10,961 nt of DNA from SZUA-76 sp945787585 (GTDB taxonomy: Bacteria > Pseudomonadota > Gammaproteobacteria > SZUA-140), in the NCBI GenBank assembly GCA_947258425.1, contig CAMYIG010000119.1:1-10961 (forward strand), given 5' to 3'. Positions 5,550 through 10,961 of this stretch are shown piece after piece. The position numbers were made by a program, and so were the translations under genes. The notes beneath the pieces were generated by a model. The model saw nothing but the letters and a program-made list of their open reading frames with translations, made no database searches and was not told the origin of the DNA. Numbering within the stretch: the stretch's first letter is position 1; each line of letters opens with the position of its first letter.

Positions 5550-6134
5550 CTACATCGAAAGTGCTTTCTGGATGAGATGGAGCTCAACGCGGCGGTTACG
5601 TTTGCGCCCTTCGCGTGTCCAGTGTTCATCGGCAGGGTAGCCTTCACCCCAGCCGACGGTGTGCATCAGATTGGTCGATACCCCTTTATGTCTGAGATAT
5701 TCACGGACGACAAAGGCGCGTTTGGCGGAGAGCTTGGCGTTGTAGGCCTCGCTGTCGGTTTTATCGGCAAAGCCGTTGATCAACAGTCGTTCGGCCGCGC
5801 TGTTGTTGTGTAGATAGGCGGCCACATCATTGAGGATCGTTTTGGCGCGGTTGTCTAGCGCAGTGCCGTCATGCGAAAACAGCACACTACTGATGGTGAT
5901 AAATTCCAGCGGTGCGGTTCTAGGCGTGAAGATGTCGATGTCAGGTCGGCGAGCAACGGGTGCTGGGGTTTCGACAACGGGCGCGGGTGTCTCTACCACT
6001 GGTTTTTCATTCGCAAAGAGGATGATGTTATTGCCGCCCTGCGCAGCGTATGGCAGTAACAGCAGACTGAGCAGTGCGCTGAGAGGGAGCCAGGTTGTCA
6101 ACTTTTGTCGGTCCATGATTGAAATATCGGCCAT
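5550..6134 (-). CDS. OmpA-family periplasmic peptidoglycan-binding protein
   Basis: A 194-residue protein with an N-terminal signal peptide (hydrophobic core about 15-30, likely cut near AAQG at 30-33). A Pro/Val/Glu linker follows with the tandem heptad VVETPAP (46-59). The OmpA C-terminal domain (about 76-188) contains NGFADKTDSEAYNAKLSAKRA, where Asp124 and Arg139 correspond to the diaminopimelate-contacting Asp271 and Arg286 of E. coli OmpA. The domain closes with NRRVELHL. It has no beta-barrel, and no lipobox Cys is visible, so it should be a soluble, wall-associated periplasmic protein. The ATG at 6134 is supported by TAAGGAG (6150-6144 on the minus strand) 9 nt upstream; Met7 is an alternative. 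A MITE begins directly behind this ribosome-binding site. Confidence 0.9.
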   Translation of the reverse strand: MADISIMDRQKLTTWLPLSALLSLLLLPYAAQGGNNIILFANEKPVVETPAPVVETPAPVARRPDIDIFTPRTAPLEFITISSVLFSHDGTALDNRAKTILNDVAAYLHNNSAAERLLINGFADKTDSEAYNAKLSAKRAFVVREYLRHKGVSTNLMHTVGWGEGYPADEHWTREGRKRNRRVELHLIQKALSM

Positions 6135-6151
6135 CTGCCAAAGCTCCTTAG

Positions 6152-6335
6152 GGAACCTCTGATTTATTCTGAGCGAAGTAGATTGTGATCTAAAACTTTC
6201 AGATTTAAGGCGAGAATCGCACGTAATAGCGGGCTATTGCGAAGATTTTCAACGCAGAAGCTGAATGTTTTAGGCGACGCAGAAGCTGAATGTTTTAGGC
6301 GCAAGATACGATCTCATGAATAAATCAGAGGTTCC
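6152..6335. mobile_element. 184-bp MITE with 17-bp perfect terminal inverted repeats and TTAG target duplication
   Basis: GGAACCTCTGATTTATT at 6152-6168 is repeated exactly in inverted orientation at 6319-6335. Both ends are flanked by the direct repeat TTAG (6148-6151 and 6336-6339). The inverted homology continues inward imperfectly (ATTCTGAG against ATTCATGAG). There is no coding capacity. A TTAG duplication fits the YTAR targets of IS5-group elements, so a transposase of that kind supplied in trans is the likely mover. The interior has a small palindrome (AATAGC-GG-GCTATT, about 6225-6238) and a tandem repeat. The element fills most of the gap between divergent ompA and mtnA. Confidence 0.85.
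6252..6301. repeat. Perfect 25-bp tandem duplication inside the MITE
   Basis: The 25 bases at 6252-6276 (starting ACGCAGAAGCTG, ending TTTTAGGCG) recur without change at 6277-6301. The copies are identical and directly adjacent, so the duplication looks recent. Other genomic copies of the element would probably carry one unit. Confidence 0.9.
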
Positions 6336-6349
6336 TTAGTCTTATTGAT

Positions 6350-6373
6350 AGGCGTTCGTTGGCTCGCCTTTTT
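6350..6373 (+). terminator. Weak terminator-like hairpin upstream of mtnA
   Basis: AGGCG (6350-6354) pairs with CGCCT (6365-6369) across a 10-nt loop, and the stem runs into TTTTT (6369-6373). The stem is only 5 bp, so termination would be weak. It would shield mtnA from transcripts arising in the MITE. Confidence 0.25.
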
Positions 6374-6418
6374 GTGGCCATTTGGCGTTGTTTACGAGAT
6401 CTGCGGTAAGATATCGAA

Positions 6419-6450
6419 CCGGTCATTAACGAATGACGGGCCATTTTTTT
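6419..6450 (+). terminator. Terminator-like hairpin with T7 run in the mtnA leader
   Basis: GTCATT (6422-6427) pairs with AATGAC (6432-6437) across an AACG loop. After one G-G mismatch, CC (6419-6420) pairs with GG (6439-6440). Seven T residues follow at 6444-6450, ending 16 nt before the mtnA ATG. The shape is that of an intrinsic terminator, but its position right before the gene suggests either a barrier to read-through or a leader attenuator. No antiterminator or known riboswitch was recognised. Confidence 0.35.
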
Positions 6451-6466
6451 GATCTGAGGGTGAGGC

Positions 6467-7516
6467 ATGGCGCAGCAGCAGTTGGATGAGGTGAGGGCGG
6501 TAATCTGGGAAAAGGGGAGCCTGCGCTTGCTGGATCAGCGCCTGTTACCGCTGCAACAGACATATATAGTATGTGCTGATGCGGCGGCGGTGGCGGCCGC
6601 CATTCGCGAGATGGTGGTGCGAGGTGCCCCGGCGATCGGTGTGGCGGCGGGATATGGCGTCGCGATGGCGGTGGCGGCGCGTTATGCCGCCGAGCCAGCG
6701 GGCGATTGGCGGCAGGCGCTGGAGGCCGATTTGACGCTGCTGGCCGAATCCCGCCCGACGGCGGTAAATCTCTTCTGGGCGATCAAGCGCATGCGGACGT
6801 TGCTTGAAACCGTCGAGGGCGATCCCTGCGCCGCTGCGGAGACTGAGGCGTGCTGCATTGATGCCGAGGATGTTGCTGCCAATCGCCATATGGGTGAACT
6901 GGGTGCGGCACTGATCGAACAGCGCTGCGCGGTGATGACTCACTGCAATGCCGGCGCGCTCGCGACCGCAGGCTACGGCACCGCGCTGGGGGTGATTCGA
7001 GCGGCGCATGCGGCAGGCAAGGTGAGCCAGGTCTATGCGGATGAAACCCGGCCCTGGCTACAGGGTTCGCGCCTCACGGCGTGGGAGTTGTTGCACGACG
7101 GCATTGCGGTCACGTTGCTGGCCGATGGCGCAGGCGCGCATTTGATGAAACAGGGTGAGGTGAAGTGGTTGATCGTCGGTTCGGACCGTATCGCCGCCAA
7201 TGGTGATGTCGCCAATAAGATCGGCACCTACCATGCGGCGATCAGCGCCCGTTACCACGGCGTGAAGTTGATGGTGGTGGCGCCGACCTCGACCATCGAC
7301 ATGTCACTTGCCACCGGTGAGCAGATCCCGATTGAGGCGCGCGCCGAGGATGAGTTGCTCTCGTTCGGTGGCCAGCGGGTGGCGGCAGAAGGCGCGCGGG
7401 CGTGGAACCCGGTATTTGATGTGACCCCGGCTGAACTGGTCGATGCGATTGTCACTGAGCGCGGGGTGGTGTTACAGCCGGATACCGCAAAAATGGCCGC
7501 ATTGATGGCGGGGTGA
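6467..7516 (+). CDS. mtnA: Methylthioribose-1-phosphate isomerase MtnA
   Basis: A 349-residue cytosolic enzyme of the eIF2B-like superfamily that isomerises 5-methylthioribose-1-phosphate to 5-methylthioribulose-1-phosphate in methionine salvage. Motifs in order: RGAPAIGVAAGYG (52-64), RPTAVNLFWAI (96-106), THCNAGALATAGYGTALG with catalytic Cys160, ADETRPWLQGSRLTAWEL (191-208), and GSDRIAANGDVANKIGTY with catalytic Asp240. Cys160 and Asp240 have the same numbering as the Bacillus subtilis enzyme. Length is normal for the family. GAGGG (6456-6460) lies 6 nt before ATG. MtaD, at the far side of the toxin island, would act earlier in the same route. It precedes gyrA, as in Pseudomonas. Confidence 0.97.
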   Translation: MAQQQLDEVRAVIWEKGSLRLLDQRLLPLQQTYIVCADAAAVAAAIREMVVRGAPAIGVAAGYGVAMAVAARYAAEPAGDWRQALEADLTLLAESRPTAVNLFWAIKRMRTLLETVEGDPCAAAETEACCIDAEDVAANRHMGELGAALIEQRCAVMTHCNAGALATAGYGTALGVIRAAHAAGKVSQVYADETRPWLQGSRLTAWELLHDGIAVTLLADGAGAHLMKQGEVKWLIVGSDRIAANGDVANKIGTYHAAISARYHGVKLMVVAPTSTIDMSLATGEQIPIEARAEDELLSFGGQRVAAEGARAWNPVFDVTPAELVDAIVTERGVVLQPDTAKMAALMAG

Positions 7517-7848
7517 GTCTGGATTAAGCCGGGATTGTGTCTGGTTTTATTCGGTGCAGTAGCCATGACGTTATGATCCTCCGAGGGGCTGGGCTGGCTT
7601 TGCACTGAAAAAGCGCTCAGATCGACGCTGCTGCGCTACAAAGGTGTGGTTTGGCCCCGCTTTATGGTACTATTTCGCGCTTGATATGAGAGAGCAGGGG
7701 CGGGTGAACGAACACGGGAAGATACCCGTCAGTCAGACCCCGTCAGTGAAGATAATCCGGTGAAGATGTGCTGGTGAAAATAGGCCGGCGCAGATGCTGG
7801 GCATCAGACAATTAATACGCCATTCAGACAGGACAGATAGATTCCCCG
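7517..7848 (+). promoter_or_regulatory. mtnA-gyrA intergenic region, probable gyrA promoter and 5' leader
   Basis: No gene is seen in these 332 bases. The best promoter candidate is the extended -10 TGGTACTAT (7665-7673, TGn followed by TACTAT, 4 of 6) with no good -35; a TGn element can compensate. Downstream lies a small hairpin, ACGGG-AAGATA-CCCGT (about 7714-7729), and the direct repeat CCCGTCAGT (7725-7733, 7739-7747), then variants of GGTGAAGAT. The leader would be about 170 nt. A clear intrinsic terminator for mtnA was not found, so read-through into gyrA is possible. Confidence 0.35.
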
Positions 7849-10503
7849 ATGAGCGAAATCGCCAAAGAGATACTCTCCACCAATATTGAAGAGGAGATGA
7901 AACGCTCCTACATGGAATACGCGATGAGCGTCATTGTAGGGCGTGCCTTGCCGGATGTCAGAGACGGCCTGAAGCCGGTTCATCGCCGCGTACTTTACGC
8001 GATGCACGGCCTCAATAATGACTGGAACAAACCCTATAAGAAATCGGCGCGTGTCGTCGGTGACGTGATCGGTAAGTACCATCCACACGGTGACTCGGCC
8101 GTGTACGATACGATCGTCCGTATGGCGCAGCCTTTTTCACTGCGCTACATGCTGGTCGATGGTCAGGGTAACTTCGGTTCAGTCGATGGCGATTCGCCGG
8201 CGGCGATGCGTTACACCGAGGTGCGCATGTCCAAGATTGCGCATGAAATGATTGCCGATCTTGACAAAGAGACCGTCGATTTTACCCTCAATTACGATGA
8301 ATCTGAAAAAGAGCCGGTGGTCTTTCCGGCGCGTATCCCCAATCTGTTGATCAACGGTTCGGCCGGGATCGCGGTGGGGCTGGCGACGAATATTCCGCCA
8401 CATAATATGACCGAAGTGGTCAACGCCTGTCTGGCGCTGATCGATGATCCGGAGATGGGCATTGCGCGACTGCTTGATTTTATCCCCGGACCAGACTTCC
8501 CGACCGCGGCGATGATCAATGGCGTGCGTGGCATTCAGGAGGCCTACTACACCGGCCGTGGTCGTATTCATATTCGTGCGCGTAGTCACTTTGAACCCTA
8601 CGGAAAGCATAATGATCGTGAACGGATTGTCGTTACCGAGCTGCCGTATCAGGTCAATAAGGCCAACCTGCTAGAGAAGATTGCACAACTGGTGCGAGAG
8701 AAGAAGCTTGAGGGTATCAGTGAGTTACGTGATGAATCTGATAAAGACGGTATGCGGATGGTGATCGAACTCAAACGCGGTGAAGTGACCGAAGTAGTGC
8801 TCAATAACCTCTACAAGCAGACCCAGATGCAGAACGTCTTCGGCATCAACATGGTGGCACTGATCGATGGTCAGCCAAAGCTGCTCAATCTGAAGCAGAT
8901 CCTGGAGGCGTTTATTCGCCACCGCCGTGAAGTGGTCACACGCCGCACGGTGTTCGAGCTACGCAAGGCGCGTGATCGCGCTCATATCCTCGAAGGCTGG
9001 GCAGTGGCACTGTCCAATATCGATGAGATCATTACGCTGATCAAGTCGGCAGCCAATCCTGCGGAAGCGAAGGTCGCGCTGGTGGCAAAGAGCTGGCGTC
9101 CCGGTGCGGTGCGCGACATGCTCGATCGGGCCGATGCGACCACGCGTCCCGAAGAACTCGCCGTAGAGTTTGGTTTGAGTGAAGACGGTTACCGCCTTTC
9201 ACCGATACAGGCACAGGCGATTCTTGACCTGCGTCTGCACCGGTTAACGGGGCTTGAGCAAGATAAGATATTAAATGAATACAAAGAGATACTTGGTATT
9301 ATTGCGGAGCTGCTTGAGATTTTAACGAATCCTGATCGCCTCATGCAGGTGATCCGCGATGAGTTAACGGAGATTCGAGACCAGTACGGCGATGCACGAC
9401 GCACCGAGATCCTTGCGTCATCGCATGATCTGACACTGGAAGATCTGATCAGCGAAGAAGATGTGGTGGTGACGTTGTCGCACGGTGGTTACGTGAAGGC
9501 GCAGTCGCTCGACATGTATCAGGCACAAAAGCGTGGCGGTCGAGGTAAGTCGGCCACTAGCATGAAAGATGAGGATTTCATCGACAAGCTGATCATTGCC
9601 AATACGCACGACATTCTCTGTTTCTCAAGCCGTGGCAAAGTCTACTGGAAGAAGGTTTACGAGCTGCCGCAGGCGAGCCGTACCGCGCGTGGCAAGCCGA
9701 TCATCAATCTGTTACCGCTGGAAGAGGGTGAGCGCATCAACGCGATGTTGCCGGTGCCGGATTACGACGCCAACAAGTTTGTGTTGATGGCGACCAGCAG
9801 TGGTGTGGTTAAAAAGACACCGCTACCTGATTTTTCACGGCCACGCTCCAACGGCATCATTGCGCTGGAACTGCGTGACGATGACTGCCTGATCGGGGTC
9901 GCGATTACTGACGGCACTCGAGATGTGATGCTGATGACCAGCGCCGGTAAGTCGATCCGTTTCAGCGAAGAAGCAGTGCGCCCGATGGGCAGAACGGCAC
10001 GCGGTGTGCGTGGGGTTAAGTTGGCGCCGGGGCAGACCGCGATTTCGCTGATCATTGTCGATGAAGGGACTGTGCTGACCGTGACCGAAAAGGGCTACGG
10101 CAAGCGCACCGCGTTCGATGATTACCCGGTGCACGGCCGTGGCGGACAGGGCGTGATCTCGATTCAGACCTCCGAGCGTAATGGCAATGTCGTGGGTGCC
10201 TGTCTGGTGCTCGATGACGATGAGCTGATGTTGATCACCAACGGCGGCACACTGGTACGAACCCGCGTCAATGAGGTCTCCGTGCTGGGGCGCAATACGC
10301 AGGGCGTACGCCTGATTCGTTTGAGTGAAGATGAGAAGCTGGTAGGGGTGGATCGTATTGCCAATCTCGCCACTGGTGACGATGAAGATGCTGATGCAGT
10401 GACAGATGTGGTAGATGCAGACGCAGACACAGACACAGACACAGCTGCAAAGATAGATGCGGATGAGGGTGATGCGCCAGAAGTTCCGACTGAAGGTAAA
10501 TAA
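7849..10503 (+). CDS. gyrA: DNA gyrase subunit A
   Basis: An 884-residue protein, the breakage-reunion subunit of the A2B2 topoisomerase that introduces negative supercoils. The N-terminal winged-helix part holds the quinolone-resistance region HPHGDSAVYDTIVRMAQ, with Ser83 and Asp87 both in the susceptible state (E. coli numbering is identical). The DNA-attacking tyrosine is Tyr122 in AAMRYTEVRM. The C-terminal beta-pinwheel carries the GyrA box as QKRGGRG (560-566), which is needed for DNA wrapping, and blade motifs such as GRGGQGV and GRNTQGV. The tail after about residue 845 is strongly acidic (DADADTDTDT). ATG 7849 gives the family N-terminus (AKEIL..NIEEEM) despite a weak ribosome-binding site (GGACAG, about 13-18 nt upstream). 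Confidence 0.99.
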   Translation: MSEIAKEILSTNIEEEMKRSYMEYAMSVIVGRALPDVRDGLKPVHRRVLYAMHGLNNDWNKPYKKSARVVGDVIGKYHPHGDSAVYDTIVRMAQPFSLRYMLVDGQGNFGSVDGDSPAAMRYTEVRMSKIAHEMIADLDKETVDFTLNYDESEKEPVVFPARIPNLLINGSAGIAVGLATNIPPHNMTEVVNACLALIDDPEMGIARLLDFIPGPDFPTAAMINGVRGIQEAYYTGRGRIHIRARSHFEPYGKHNDRERIVVTELPYQVNKANLLEKIAQLVREKKLEGISELRDESDKDGMRMVIELKRGEVTEVVLNNLYKQTQMQNVFGINMVALIDGQPKLLNLKQILEAFIRHRREVVTRRTVFELRKARDRAHILEGWAVALSNIDEIITLIKSAANPAEAKVALVAKSWRPGAVRDMLDRADATTRPEELAVEFGLSEDGYRLSPIQAQAILDLRLHRLTGLEQDKILNEYKEILGIIAELLEILTNPDRLMQVIRDELTEIRDQYGDARRTEILASSHDLTLEDLISEEDVVVTLSHGGYVKAQSLDMYQAQKRGGRGKSATSMKDEDFIDKLIIANTHDILCFSSRGKVYWKKVYELPQASRTARGKPIINLLPLEEGERINAMLPVPDYDANKFVLMATSSGVVKKTPLPDFSRPRSNGIIALELRDDDCLIGVAITDGTRDVMLMTSAGKSIRFSEEAVRPMGRTARGVRGVKLAPGQTAISLIIVDEGTVLTVTEKGYGKRTAFDDYPVHGRGGQGVISIQTSERNGNVVGACLVLDDDELMLITNGGTLVRTRVNEVSVLGRNTQGVRLIRLSEDEKLVGVDRIANLATGDDEDADAVTDVVDADADTDTDTAAKIDADEGDAPEVPTEGK
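10426..10443 (+). repeat. Three tandem GACACA hexamers in the gyrA tail
   Basis: GACACA occurs three times in a row and encodes Asp-Thr-Asp-Thr-Asp-Thr in the acidic C-terminal tail of GyrA. Six-base units keep the frame, so copy number could vary by slippage without breaking the gene. Confidence 0.8.
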
Positions 10504-10553
10504 CTAGCTGTAACTTAATGATCTGAAAGGATTTGATTTAGAAGGAAGTAGTG

Positions 10554-10961
10554 ATGTCACGTATTTATAATTTTAGTGCAGGGCCAGCTTGTCTGCCTGA
10601 AGCGGTGCTACAACAGGCGCAACAGGAGATGACCGACTGGCAGGATTGCGGTATGTCGGTGATGGAGATGAGCCATCGCGGCAAGGAGTTCATGTCGATC
10701 GCGGCGCAGGCCGAGGCCGACCTGCGTGAACTGATGGCGATCCCTGATAACTATAAGGTGCTGTTTCTGCAGGGCGGCGCCAGCGCGCAGTTCTCAAATG
10801 TGCCGGTTAATCTGCTGCGCGGCAAAAAGAGCGCAGATTATATTTACACCGGGCAGTGGTCAAAAAAGGCGATTGCCGAGGCGAAGCGTTTTTGTGATGT
10901 CAACGTAGCGGCGAGTGCTGAAGCGAGTAATTTCAGTGTGTTACCGGCACAGTCTGAATGG
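10554..10961 (+). CDS. serC: Phosphoserine aminotransferase, N-terminal 136 residues (cut by window edge)
   Basis: The frame from ATG 10554 is open to the window end. It begins MSRIYNFSAGPACLPEAVL, the SerC hallmark, and continues with MEMSHRGKEF (His41-Arg42, substrate-binding region), LFLQGGASAQFSNVP (71-84, cofactor phosphate loop) and TGQWSKKA (Trp102, stacks on PLP). The PLP-binding lysine lies beyond the window. SerC uses glutamate to transaminate 3-phosphohydroxypyruvate in serine synthesis, and 3-hydroxy-4-phosphohydroxythreonine threonine-type intermediates in pyridoxal phosphate synthesis. GAAGGAAG (10541-10548) ends 5 nt before ATG. It follows gyrA after 50 nt with no obvious terminator, so co-transcription is possible, as in Pseudomonas. 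Confidence 0.97.
   Translation, partial: MSRIYNFSAGPACLPEAVLQQAQQEMTDWQDCGMSVMEMSHRGKEFMSIAAQAEADLRELMAIPDNYKVLFLQGGASAQFSNVPVNLLRGKKSADYIYTGQWSKKAIAEAKRFCDVNVAASAEASNFSVLPAQSEW

Noticed and set aside
6152..6335. MITE considered as a CRISPR or attachment-site array because of its repeated unit
   Set aside because: Only two directly adjacent copies with no spacers, inside an element with terminal inverted repeats and a target duplication.
6545..7009. A 154-codon minus-strand frame inside mtnA
   Set aside because: Arg/His-rich, no motif, fully inside a gene with conserved catalytic residues; a shadow frame.
7700..7780. Short repeats and a small hairpin before gyrA as a riboswitch
   Set aside because: The stem is only 5 bp and no known riboswitch class is recognisable; the repeats are 9 bp or shorter.
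8179..8610. A 143-codon minus-strand frame inside gyrA
   Set aside because: Shadow of the highly conserved gyrA coding sequence with no independent support.

Overview
The window looks like the chromosome of a free-living gammaproteobacterium outside the Enterobacterales. The housekeeping genes lie in the order known from Pseudomonas aeruginosa (PA3167-PA3172): serC, gyrA and mtnA on one strand, with mtaD, ubiG and a MupP-type phosphatase diverging on the other. The protein sequences fit this: GyrA has the Pseudomonas/E. coli-type N-terminus, and the HAD phosphatase resembles MupP more than classical Gph. Single 60-base lines counted by hand give about 60% GC in the housekeeping genes.

Left arm (1-3136, minus strand): a tight operon mtaD > ubiG > mupP-like phosphatase > rmuC (cut by the window edge). 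It links methylthioadenosine deamination, ubiquinone O-methylation, a peptidoglycan-recycling-type phosphatase and an RmuC protein.

Middle (about 3137-5549, plus strand): a foreign, AT-rich toxin/immunity island inserted between the normally divergent mtaD and mtnA. It starts with a perfect 16-bp palindrome matching the gammaproteobacterial LexA box (CTGT-N8-ACAG) over a plausible -35, then a short leader ORF whose stop overlaps the next start. Next comes a very short, signal-peptide-bearing Rhs core protein ending in a polymorphic toxin type 50 (Ntox50-like) domain. A probable immunity gene begins 3 nt after the toxin stop. Two further small AT-rich genes follow. The second (5133) is preceded by what looks like the frameshifted tail of a lost toxin, again ending 3 nt before the start codon. 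GC in single lines drops to 32-43% after the Rhs junction.

Right of the island (5550-6335): an ompA-like periplasmic peptidoglycan-binding protein on the minus strand. Directly upstream of its ribosome-binding site is a 184-bp MITE with 17-bp perfect terminal inverted repeats, a TTAG target duplication and an internal perfect 2 x 25-bp tandem repeat.

Right arm (6467-10961, plus strand): mtnA (methionine salvage), gyrA (complete, quinolone-susceptible residues at 83 and 87) and the 5' part of serC. MtaD and MtnA would act in one salvage route: MTA to methylthioinosine, then via a phosphorylase encoded elsewhere to methylthioribose-1-phosphate, then MtnA.
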